Assembly (NCBI GenBank): GCA_003260075.1
Contig: QLIY01000158.1
Location: 3,792-67,791 of the forward strand
Source: Phallusia mammillata
Taxonomy: Eukaryota; Chordata; Ascidiacea; Phlebobranchia; Ascidiidae
Length of the DNA: 64,000 bases
Direction: 5' to 3'
The position numbers and the translations under genes were made by a program. Shown piece after piece: positions 45,842 through 58,100 of this stretch. The number at the start of each line of letters is the position of its first letter. Within the stretch, counting starts at the first letter, position 1. The notes under the pieces were generated by a model, which saw only the letters and a program-made list of their open reading frames with translations, made no database searches and was not told the origin of the DNA.

Positions 45842-46605
45842 AACTAAGGGTTGAACAAGAGATAGGCCTATTCTTCTTGACACTAGGGCGGGATATTTCG
45901 AAGCCAGCAAGGTTAGCAATTCTAAAAGAATGTCCAGGACACAAGTTTTGGCCTAAACCAGGGCTGATCAGTTGAGCCAGTTAAGTTGCATTTTATGATC
46001 TGACTGGAATTAGGTATTGCAGAAAGCTACTCACGTACCACCCTAAAAGCTCTAGCATTCTGCAGTTTGAACAAACTAAGCAGTAAAGTTGCAACAAACA
46101 TCTGGACTTAACATGGTTAAATGTAGTAAAAAAACAAAAAAATACATGAACATTTATTACTTTATTTGCCTTGAGCCACAATGTAATTTGCATGAAACTA
46201 TACTTTACCAATAAAAAAATCTGGAAATAATTCCATATCTCACAAAACTTACGCTTTCCCGCAAAAAAAGAAACTTAAGGAAAAGTGTTTCCTTTAACAA
46301 ACACTTCTGTGATAAACTTTAAAACAACTCTCTGTTATGAATCTATTTTATCAAAAAAATATCTGCAGTGAATAAACTGCAGTGAATAAACTGGTGGTAC
46401 CAAATACCGCATATTACCATATGATAAGCAGTTTTAATGGACATAAGTATTATGCAACAATTATAAATTTTTGACTTTTGAGATCTCTGATGATTAAAGC
46501 TATTTCAGTTTGTAACAAAGGGTTTGTAATTGAAATAACACTACAATCTGGTCATATTTACCATTGTTGGGGATTATATTCCTACATTCCACAAACCATG
46601 CAGCA
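45842..46605. other. no gene seen
   Basis: AT-rich sequence. Short splice-like - strand stretches at 46046-46070 and 46254-46307 were considered but match no family. A 16-bp unit (CTGCAGTGAATAAACT) is repeated twice in tandem near 46362-46393. Confidence 0.35.
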
Positions 46606-46607
46606 TA

Positions 46608-46991
46608 CCGTATTTACTCGATTGTAAGCCGTTCGGGTTTATAAGCCACCCTCGATTATAAGCTGCATGTTGAGGTGTTAAAAAAATAATGTAAGCTGCT
46701 TGCTGGAATTTTAGGTACTATTATTTCATATAACACTTTTCTGTTGTTACAGAGTATAATTATTTGCCCTTATCTGTTGGTTACGTTGATAATTGTACCC
46801 AACAGAACATATATAGAGTATAATCTGTAGATGCATACAAGTTTTGAAGCCCCAAATAAGTTAAAAATTTGAAGTATAGAAATTATATCGGTATATAATT
46901 AAAATGAAATATAAGCCGCCCTTGATTGTAAGCCACACAAACGGCAGCTAAAAAACAATATAAGCAGCGGCTTACAATTGAGTAAATACGG
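46608..46991. mobile_element. TIR element flanked by TA (CCGTATTTACTCGATTG ends)
   Basis: The left terminus CCGTATTTACTCGATTGTAA (then GCC) and the reverse complement of the right terminus differ at a single base over 23 positions. TA stands directly outside both ends (46606-46607, 46992-46993), as for Tc1/mariner-type insertion. TATAAGCC/GGCTTA motifs recur inside (GATTGTAAGCC, GATTATAAGC, TATAAGCCGCCC). There is no coding capacity. The superfamily is inferred from the TA flanks only. Confidence 0.75.
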
Positions 46992-46993
46992 TA

Positions 46994-47685
46994 CTATGTG
47001 ATATTATGCAGTATTTTGTACCACTTGTAAATAGACCATCGATCTTAGTAACCCCAGTATTATTGCTTTAGTTTAGTGCAATGATTCTTAAACTATTTTT
47101 TCTTGTGCCAATTTGAAGGTTTCATACAGCATTAGCGCAACACCTATATTAGATAAATTGACACAAATTAAATACTGGCATTAATGATTTGTTATAGGCT
47201 GGGATATTTTCCTGAAAAAATTCAGATATTTGCATAAATGCTTTAATCCTGGTTTGAAAATCATACCACAAAAGACCTTAAACACAACATAAATATACAA
47301 ATGTCTAAAAATGCTAATGTGTATGGATACATAAACCTAGGCTAGGCTGAGAACAGTAAGAAGGCAAGGTTTTGTTGACAACCACAATTAAATTGTACAA
47401 TTAGATAAAATATGGTTGCGAACTGAGCTAATATAATAAGATCTTACAAACAATCTCTTGTAAGATCACACTATTACTCAGTTCAAAAGTACCGTAATAT
47501 AATATATATAACACAGAACACAAGCCCAATCTTGATAACTCCACTAGCCAACTTCTCCACTATACTTTTTCAATTTTTGAAAGCTGCATTCGTTGTTTGT
47601 TTCACTCCGAGACTTGAATTTTAAACGATAGTACAGTAACAAACTATTGTTTTCCCCATTCAAAATTGTTTTGCTTACTTTAGGA
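46994..47685. other. no gene seen
   Basis: AT-rich. CAATGATTCTTAAACTATTTTT at 47080-47102 resembles a worn hAT left end without a partner. Confidence 0.35.
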
Positions 47686-47850
47686 ATGAACATTACAAAC
47701 ACCAGAAAACATAACGCCGCTGACAGGCAGATCAAAACTCGTGTGAATTCGGCTTTTCCTTTGAACCAAAACATGAATGGCGGGAAATTGCAAGCGGTAA
47801 TTAAAGAACGAAACCAAATTTTGCTGTTAAATAAACTCATAAACAAACAA
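47686..47850 (+). CDS. possible first coding exon, unknown protein
   Basis: After a good 3' splice site (TTTTGCTTACTTTAG) an ATG opens 55 codons that end at a good donor (AAACAA/GTAAGA), phase 0. The product is basic and polar, with an amphipathic end (GGKLQAVIKERNQILLLNKL). An ATG two bases after an acceptor is what a trans-spliced ascidian mRNA would show, but no later exons were found. The opposite strand is also open (47544-47840): it gives a 98-aa protein with a hydrophobic segment (VLICLSAALCFLVFVMFI). At most one of the two is likely real. I do not recognise either. Confidence 0.25.
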
Positions 47851-50800
47851 GTAAGATATTAAAACAAATTTAAAACAGAAAGTTTAAATATAAAGTAACT
47901 AGTTTTATATTTTGTGTACTAGTAGAAACAAAGTTGCTGAAATTTTATATTTAGTAGATTTTCCTTTAAGATTGTCGATTCGCGGGTTTACATGGTCACG
48001 TGATGTGAAATAATCTAGGCGTAAATTTAAAGAGCATCACCACAATAAGAAATATACGCATTAAATTCATGAAAAAAATGACCTGGACCACTCATTTCAA
48101 ATGCATTGCTTTTTGCTGGTACCGGTATCCATATCACGCCCACATAATCTAACTACCCGTAGTTTTTTTTTAATCAACAGCATAAAATAGATTTGCGCCA
48201 CCTTGCGGTAGACTGTGTAGACCTCTCTGTTAGCACCTGTTGTGCCTATTAAACTCGCAATATCAACTAAATGCTGGTTAGCCTAAGGCCTGTGAAGCCC
48301 TTACTCTTGCTGTAAGTAACGAACGTTATAGCCACGATTCGATCGTGTTCATGTAACACTTTTTAACACTCGGCACAGTTGTTTCTAACAGTGGTTGCCT
48401 CTTAATCATATTGTGAATTATCTTCACTTGTATGAGTGTGACGTAACAAAGCTATTATAAAATCCATTGTAACGTCATACGCGCAGTTGGACGCCAAGTG
48501 GCCTGGATTGGCATTCATTGTGTATTATTGAGATGTGTGACGAGCATCAATGCGTTACGCACATTAAACAAAATAGCGCACATTGCTATTCACAGTTTTG
48601 TCTGAAATTACAAGATTTAATACTAAAACGAGCTGAGCGTATATTTTTGTGATATCAAAGCTGAGACAAAACATCAGGATTTTAATTGCATTTTCTGCTT
48701 CGTACGATAGAATGATTAATTGTTTAACAATGCATGGATACTGTCTGCCGTACCTGAAGTTTACTATGTCTACGATCATTCAGTATCACGCTCTGTCATT
48801 CTGACATCAAATAGGTATATATATAGCCAACCGGAGAAAGATTTTAATCTCTTGGCGGTCCCCCCAAAATTGCTTTATACTGACCCCAATGTGAACGGGG
48901 TTCAGACCAAATAAGGTTAAAAAATCAATATCAGTTTAAAAACATTAAAAAAGAATCTTTTTAATGTAAAAGCATAGAGCCAATAAATGATAAGCTGCAG
49001 AGAATCTTTTTAGTTTTTGTGTTTTGTAGCCTAAATAGTATGTTTCCAAAAATGATATATGGTAAAATCATCGAAAAAGTCAGCTGATAAACCTAGGCTA
49101 GGCTACATAGCCAAGTAATTTTTTTTGTCGGAGAGACAAAAAAGTATGATATTTTTTATTCGTATTTTCAATCCCAAAAAACGTTGAACTTCAAATGACA
49201 ACAACCATCTACAGAAGTATTGTAATTTGGCAAAGCAAATAATGTCGGTCCGCGGAGCCTCGAGCTGTGTTATCTTAACTCAAATAAATTTTTTAACCAG
49301 GATCGTTTCGCACTTTGTTCTCTAGCGCCCCGTTACGGTAAATCTGGAAAGTAAAAAATTCCGCTGAATTAAAATTGGCTACTGCAAGTGCACACTGTCT
49401 TGTTTTATGATCTACTGGTATTCATAAAAAGTCATAAAAGCACTCATATAAACATATATGCGTTGGGGCAACTTTAACCACAGTGGTAAAACATTCTGCA
49501 TAAGATTAGATTTCGTTGTTTGCATTAATTTATTGTACTTGATCCATACATCAATACGATCTGCAGGAGCAATCGAATATTTTTTTGAGAACAACTTCGT
49601 TGTTGGTAGAACCAGATGATGCAAATCATATCACAATGCCGACAGAGCTGCTCCACACGATTTCAGGGCTTTGTTCTGGGTCACAATTGATGACTGCACA
49701 TTTTTTACAGGATGCCATCCCATCCAGGGCAGTATTAAAGCTGGGTTGCTATTATGATTGTGCGCTCCGGGCTATGCGTGACTGGTATGCGAGGCATTCG
49801 CCCGCCGCGACCGATCGGGTTTTTGTACAAACAAGTCCGCCGCGAGCTTGAGGAATGTCTATCCTCTGTGTGTGTGCGTGTTCGCGCGCAGCGAAAGGCG
49901 AAAAGAAGCCGTCATCGGATCGGTAATTGGATGACCAGCGCTCTAACAGCTTTGGTTTGTTTCGAAATTAGTGGTTTGATAGCGAAGTAACGGGACCGAA
50001 TAAGTTTTGAGACCTAACAGAATTGAGGGGAGGTTAGTCACGGACTTTGCCACAAAATGACGTTTTTGTACAGTCGCAATTTGAAGCAGATACCCAGACC
50101 CTTCACGGCAATTTAAGTCACAATGTGCGCCGCGAGTGTACCGTTACTACCGTATCAGTGTATTGATTTCCTCTATGATGACCGAGCTTGTCAATTAGGA
50201 ACAGTGTTGAGTGACGTGTGGTTGGTCCACCTGCACAAATATGTTTGACAGTGCTTTAGTAAACTAGAATAGTTAAAGAAGTTCACTTTGGTTCGTGCCA
50301 ATGGTGTTAATGTGGCATTGCGGTGGCTTACAGCATTGTAACCGCATTTTTCAAGACATTTGTTTACGCATTCCTGCTTTACTACTTGTTTTGATTATTA
50401 TGCGTGGTGCGATCTGCAATGTTGAAGATGAGATGCGCTTGTGTTTTTTATGCAGCAGGTACAGTATGTCCGTTGAAGTCCGCATGTGTCACAAGAGATT
50501 GGCTTGAAGTTATAAACAGTAACATTTTTGAGTTTATACTTTTTTGCTTTGTCTCTTCTTGCCGGTTTTCGAGGACTGGCAACATTTTCTTAGCATGCTT
50601 TTATGTAGCCCAAAATCGGGAGCAAATAAACTGTGAGATTGTGCAGGAAACTCGAATTATTGTTCGGGAATAAAAGATCTTTGTAACACGAGAAACATTT
50701 GGAAAATGAATGGAATTGCACGACGCGAAACAATTTGTGGTATGTAGAAAGCAATATTTTAAACGTTCTACGGGTTTGTGGTGTATGACTTAGACGTCTA

Positions 50801-52126
50801 CTTTCGCTTGGTTATTTCTTTTATTGTTGTGTTTAAAGTGGTGACTAAGTCTTTGTGAATGTGGCAGCACTAAGCATCAACTAATAAAACAACTGTTATT
50901 TGATACTTCTAGTTGGTGTGGATTGCCGTTAGACTACATGACAAAACAGTCAAACTGCAACGTGATATATTGTTTTGATGCAACAACTAAAAGTTGGTTT
51001 TCTCACCTTAACCGTTCGGTTTATAATTTGTACTGTTCATGCAGATTGGCGTTTGTTTGAACATATTGAAAACGGAATGCAGTGCGAAAAGCAAAGAGCA
51101 CATAAATTTTGGTCAAAATATTTGAATAAATGGGACAGTAATACCCAAACCATCGATACATAAACAATAACTAAATAACCTTAGAATTATTACTCTCGTT
51201 TTTTTGCGCGATCGGGTTTGTCGAGTAGTTCAACGATGATTCAATGGTGCGCGATGCGATTCTTCGCCTGTACGTAGCAAAGAAGATAGAAAACCTACCT
51301 TCTTCTTTGAGTCAACATCACCTTTCGTGGTGACCGATGACAGAAAGGTTGGAATGTCAGATGCGCCGTGCGCACACACAAACACTACGCGTGCATACAC
51401 ACGCGTATAATAGACGGAGTACAAATATTTCACTTTGCCGCGATGTGCTGAGCGAGCTGGCTTGGTTGAGAGTTTGCTTGTCAAAGATCGACCTACATAT
51501 CGACCAAAAGGAATGTCGCCGTGACTGAAACTTAATTCATTTCGAGAAAACAAAGCGTCAAACTTGCATTACGAAACATAATGGGTTGGGTTAAAAATAT
51601 TTCTACACAATAGACACAATAAAAAGAAAATATAATAGACTATAATAGACTCAATAAAAATAAAATATGGAATAAGTTTTCGGTCCGCTTTCATCCAAAA
51701 GTTTTAGACTGTTAACATATGTTATCTTTTATTTTTCATTAGTTATTTCGGCATAGGTGTGGCGCAATGACCGAATGTGAAATGTCAATGACCGAAACTT
51801 GATTGTCGCATCCAGTGAATTTATATTAAAAACGACAATGTTATTGTACTCCAGTTTTTCCTTTTTCTGGCTGGGATTTACGTCAGTAAGACGTAGATCG
51901 AAATGCCATGTTTTCTTTTCCTGTCTTTTCAAGAATGTTGACAGTTCTAAGAAGGATAATAAATATGTCTATGTTTATTTGCCAGAAAGTAGGACAACGG
52001 CCTCCTGTCTATAGGATGGTTTACTAGGTTTAAAGTTTGTAAAAATGCTTGTCTTTGCTTGGTGTGCAAATCGCTCTTCCGAAAATTGAACGATAAATTG
52101 AGTAAGGACAATCGCTACATAAAGCC
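47851..52126. other. intergenic upstream of angiomotin
   Basis: About 4.3 kb without a supported gene. Open frames at 49585-49851, 50295-50673 and 50975-51163 have no family similarity or splice context. The 49.7-50.2 kb part is richer in CpG and may be promoter-like. The promoter and 5' UTR of angiomotin should lie in the last part. Confidence 0.4.
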
Positions 52127-55100
52127 ATGACGGAACGAAACGGTGGGACAGTGCTTCACAGGTTACTTGCAGAAAAGTTTAAAAACGACGACCCGTTCGC
52201 TTCTTCTGGACAAGGAGTTTTCAATTCTATATGTTCTCCCAGTCAACTAACAACCAACCCAGGAGTAGGAGATATTTCGAGTAACCAGTACAATAGTGAT
52301 CCTTCTCAAACAACTGAAAGTGATCCCGAAGCTCGCCTGGATGCTTTGTGTCGTTCAACTTTACAACGATCCGGTGATGAAAGTTGTCCACAGACACAAT
52401 CCTCCTCTGCACCATCTCGCCGTCCACCGCCTTCCTACGCCGAAGCAAGATTGGAAATCACCCACACTCCCGCTGAAACACCCGACCGCACTTTTTCATC
52501 GACTGTCCCGCAAATGATGACACCACGTTATCACAAGTCGCCGTCGCCATCCACATCCGCCGACAACAAACATTACAAGCATCCCAGTAACAAGCGAATG
52601 CAAGAATCATCCAAGTCGGCGGATGCTGTGAAAGAACGAATAAAGTTAAATGGACACCCAAAGTCGAACAGCGGTGGCGATGAATACTTGTACACAGACA
52701 GTTTGCGAAGTTCAGATTCGTGTCGAAAAGTTCAGTTGCGTGGTATACGTGGTCGAAAGAACTCGTCGGTAACTCGTTCCAGCTCTTTACATCAAAACCA
52801 GGAGGACAAGACACATTTTCATCGCGTATCATTGGAGGAACAAAGGTTCTTACCGCTTTCAAACGAAAAACTCAACGCCATCCATAACTCGCCAAAAACC
52901 AACCAAGAGCCGCCAAAAAGCAAGCACACCACTAGCTTGTCGAATACTACAAATACAGGCCGCAAACCAGGCCATAAGGAACAGCGAAGATACTCAGCAC
53001 ATTCCAGCCCCTTCCAAACGCAAAGTCCGAGATCTTCCGAAGACGCAATCGCAACGGCACAAACTCCAACATACGCACAGGTGAGATTTCACAATGAACA
53101 TACATATTTGGTTAAAACGTTTACAATTTAAAATTTTTTAGGAAGACCATTTATCTATGCTACGAGACAAAGACAAATTGGTTGTTTAGTTAAAACACTA
53201 ATGCCGCTATGTTGTGTTTGAATATTATCCAAGACCGGTAAAATATTTGAGATGATTCAAATGTTCGTGATATGTTGTCCAAATTTGCTCCGGAATTAAA
53301 CCCGCATATTGAAAATACGGCTCTCGCGCCGACACAGTCTTCGCATCGTCAACTTAAACCCTGCATGCGATAGCAAAATAAACTGAACTACAGGTTAAAG
53401 ATGGGTTGATCAGTTAGAACAACAGCCTCGGGCAACTGAGCGTAACGACGGCGCGCCGCATTTTTGTGCGCTTAGCTAACGTCCTTGAAACAGCAATGAC
53501 ATAAGAAAAAAATTAGAAATTCGTGTATTTTGCGGCTTGTTGATGCGGTGACAAAACTGTAAGTTTTGCTAAATAATAGTTTGTTGGATCTGTAACGTCG
53601 ATAATGTCAAGTTGTGAGATTGAAGACTTCGAAGATGCTTTTAGTTCGGCCTTTTCGGAAACGGTTATGTATTTGGACAGTCGCCCGATGGGTTTCCTTA
53701 CCAAACATCAACATATCCCTTCACTATTCGCTAACCCGGTTATGACGTAACAAAAATCAAAGGAGCTCTTCCAAAACCAACAAACCACAATTAGTGCGTG
53801 ACCTGAGAAGGTACGGACTTGAGGAAACGTGGGCGGATAGCGGAAAACTAGGCCAATGTGCCGTGGGGTTTAGAGCGGAATGTGAGATCGCGTGGTTCAT
53901 TCCTGGCACGCCTGAATGAGCGGGCTTTGTGAAATTAACTCAAGCGTGCCGTGTCAGTGCCTCAGTTCAACGACGGCGCCAGACTGCTATGTTTTCCTGC
54001 GTAACGCGACTAGAATTGTTGTTGTGTTTGTTGTTTTGCCATAGTATCAGTTTATTCACAATCTAGCTCGTATAGGTTTGTTAATAAAGTTGCTTGTAGA
54101 CACATTTTTTGTTGATTGTTGATTGGCGTTTACGTCCCTCCGAGGCATCGTTCAGGTTGACAACAAACAGTTATCCATTAAGTCTGGTCGTTTGAGGGCT
54201 CTGCGCAGGTCACAAACCTCTGTGGTATGTGCAACACGAAGAGGCAGAGCAATGAAAGAAAAGGCGTAGTCCGAACGTAAACCAAACCACTGACCGACCG
54301 ACTCGCACATAATCTTAAGTGCTGTTCGCGTTTGCCAATACCGTGCACTTGGCTTGGATACTTACTGACACAGTTCAGCGAGCGAGCTGACAATAAACTG
54401 ATTGTAGCTCTTAATTGCAGGCGCTTGTTTTACCGCAAAACAAATGTCCCGCAGATGAAAGCTTTGTGACGTAGTAAAAAGATTTAAGTCGGTCAGGAAT
54501 TGTTACAGCTATTCCCTGTAGAATTAGCATTAATACGAATGTTTGTCTCTAAATTGTCTGTCTTCCTGTATTGTCGATGTCAACTGTTAGAGACTGTGCG
54601 TTAAGTATGGCAACATGCGGGTTGCGCCTGTGATATAAAGCCGTGTGCTCAAGTCACTGTAAGTTAGCCTGGGAACGTTTTTCATTTGGAATTAGATAAC
54701 TACTTGCGCTAAAGTAGTCCGTTGTACAATGTAAGGCAGTTAGCCATGCGCAACCTCAAACGTGCCAGTTTTCATAACTCAGCGTGTCATCAAGCCGGTG
54801 ATAATTTTTTGGAAGTTATCTGATTAGGACCTTCGAAGTGAGATTATTGTCACACCTTACACGGCGAAGGGCAGCAGTTGTTGAGACTCGCGTGGTTTCG
54901 CCAACGCCGTAAGCGATATTGGCTTTTTGCCTTGGTCTCACGATCTCACTGTGTAATAAGCTTACGCGCTGACTAGAGGACGAAGATTAGGTTTAGAAAA
55001 ATGCAACTCGGCAGATAGACGGTGCTTCGAAGCTTTTTCAAATTAATACAATCGTATTTTGTTGAGGCAACAATAAAACATTATTGTGCGCAGACGTAGT

Positions 55101-58100
55101 TTGCTTGGTTAAATTAGTTGACAACGTGTTTTGAAAGTCAGTATTATCAACATATTTATGTGATATTTATTTTCCATATTTGGTTGCAGTGCTATATTGT
55201 AAATTAGCATTTATTTTGAACAATTGTGTGTAAATTTGCCGTAGGTTGGAACAAATCAGAACAGCGATTCGTCAACTTCGGAAGCAGTCCACCCTAACGG
55301 TGTCTCCAGCAACATGCCACAAACTCCCACAGCCAACCCAAATACGACATTTGTGCGAAACCAAGTGGCTACGCCAACCATGCACGGGCATTATTACCAG
55401 CCAGTTGGCATGATGGGACAGAATCAGACAGCGGCACCTGCTCATGTACAACTGATAAATACCCAGTCACCACCAAGAAGGCCGCCACCTCCCTACCCTG
55501 CTGGAATGATGGGTTTGGAACAAGTAGCGGTTCAGCAGCAGGAAGACGCCTCCACTTGGCAACCTCAAAGGCCAAACTCGTTGGCACTTGGGCAGCCATG
55601 CAAGAAGAAGGGCAATTCGTAAGTAACTATTTTTTGTTCTTAGAGAATTTTTTCGCTGATTTGCTGTTGTGTCGTTGTTTTAGTTGCGGAAGTGCGCTTA
55701 ATAGTCCCACGGTCACTTCTCCAACGTCAATTCCCAACTCGTTTCCCGGTACCCCGATGCGTGGAACGCCTTTCTACAGCACCAACAAGGAATCACCTTA
55801 TGCTACACCCGGCTTCCAGCAGCATTATCAAGCACCAGCAAATACCACAACCAACAATCTGCCTCATCAACGACAAACCAGCAACGGAAACGGAAACGGC
55901 CAATATTTGACTAGAACCAATAGCGGCCGTAACGTGCTAATGCAAGGAACCTCGTCGTCATCGTCATCTTCAACTGCAACTGCTGTGAGCACACCCAACT
56001 ATCAAGAAATGCCAAGTTTTCCTGAGGTGCCGCAACGTAGTCCTGTCCAACCTAGTACCAACACGTACGCGATGCAAAACCCGTCCAATTCAAACTATCT
56101 ACAGGACGCGTTTGTGCCGGTCACAAATGGCGTCGGTGTAAGTAAGAGTGATAGCATGAACAGCGGCACTAGCACCACGAGCAGCGGGGCTAGTAGAATA
56201 GCCAGGCGTCGAAAACGGAATAGTAGTTCCAAGGGAAATAATTACCAAACAAATACAAGCAGCAGTGGGAGTAGTAGCAATGGTGGAAGTCGACCAAACA
56301 GCAATGCTGATCTCACCGATCGACTGTTGGTGGAAAACGAGAACTTATCCGTGCAACTTCAAACTTATCAAATGAAGCTAAAGAGGTTTGAAACGGTACG
56401 TGTTCTGTTTAGAAGCAAATATAGTAATTTTATCTACACGGAGGTTGAGGTTAACCGAAATTTTCTGGTACAAACGTTTTTTTGGAAATGAGACGGAAAC
56501 CAAAAATAATTTTGATGTATAAAATAAAAGCCCAAAGGGTAACAACGAACCAACTAAAGCCAAATTAGCATAGAAACGTATAAATTTAATTGTCTATTTA
56601 TTTTTTGTGCAAAATATGACCACAAATTGGCTTTGTGCAAATAGCTTGATATTTACTGTAAGTTGTATTTTAGATTCAAGCGGAGCTTCAGAGAATAACT
56701 GAAGAGCATCACGCCCTTTACCTTTCAGCGAACAAGCGTGAAGCTCTCGAGAATGAATTGAAGAATAAACTCACGGCCAAAGTCAACCGACTGGAACAGG
56801 AAAAGCAGACATTAGAAAGTATGCATACTGTGTACAAGGCGCGTGCGGTTCAACGAATCCGAGATTAAACTACAGTAGCGGATCCAAAAACTTCAAACAT
56901 CAACTACTTACAGTACAAAGAAATATAAATATCTCTAACGAAGCAAAATAGGGTTATTTTGTGCCCTTTGGTCACATTTGACGTTAGTGATTACATCAGG
57001 ACTTTTTGCTTCCATTAGTCCGGGGACAATGTAAGAGCAGTGAAACCTAATGCCAGGATAAATTTGTCGGTTCAACAAGGAGTCTTAACCTCGCGCATAC
57101 CTCGACGAGTGCTCAAATTCAGCAAACGCCGAAGCCAGTCAAGTGTGAAACAATACCTAGCCGACATTTTTTGGGCATGACTGTTCGAAAAATAGTTAGT
57201 AATTAAACACGGGGTCAGTAAAACACCATACATCCGTATTAACAGTAGCTATCAAAAATACTGGTATTAAATAGTGTCAAAGTTTGTGCGTTTAAACATC
57301 TTGTTAAGGCGTGACATGGAAAATTACACACCAATTATTGACCACAACTAGCTTCTAATTGATCTTAAACTAATAATTTACCCTTACTAGTACTAAGGTG
57401 ATTAACCGTACGTGACAAACCCTTAAGTTCTGCTTTTCTTCCAACTTTTGCCAACGCAAGGAAGGCTTAAACGTAAATCCGAGACGACACCATAACACAT
57501 TCGATTGTTTTCAAGTGGTATAAATTCATTATGCAGCGAGTAATATTAGATTAAAGTAAATTTGTGCAATCAGTAAAGCAAACTCCACACATAACGTTTA
57601 AGGTGCTTCTTTGTTCTGTTTGTGCGTCATGACTTGGGCAGCGTTTGCTTGCGGACGGTTATCACAGAACGCTAGTGGCTCTTCTATAAATGTACCCGCC
57701 TTGCAGTTGTTCGTTATCGTCAGCGGTTGCAGCGAAGTGGTGTGTGTGTTGTGACGCAACAAAGTCCAAAATATTGCTGCATACTTGACATTCCTGACAC
57801 TGCGATCTTGGAGCCAACTGTTGGATATTGCTTCAAATGCAGTATAGATTAAAAGCAATAGTGCTAATAATACCGCGTAATAATACGCATGATCATAAGG
57901 CTTGAAATGTCAAAATAACTTGTGGTTTAAATTTAACTAATCGGTCATCGTTTAATATCAGTGTTTCTTTGTCAGCCATGAGTCATGAGTTAACACACAA
58001 ATCGTAACAAACAGAACCACAGTTACAAATATTTGTCTTTCCATACCCCTAATAGTGCCTGTTTGCGCACATTCTTTTCGTAGCTGTCTGTTGTAATGTG

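Noticed and set aside
46046-46307. Two small - strand stretches with splice-like borders, considered as exons of a sulfotransferase-like gene
   Set aside because: Too short, no convincing family alignment, and one consists largely of a local palindrome.
49585-50673. Several open frames in the CpG-richer stretch upstream of angiomotin
   Set aside because: No similarity, no consistent splice sites; openness is explained by the local base composition.
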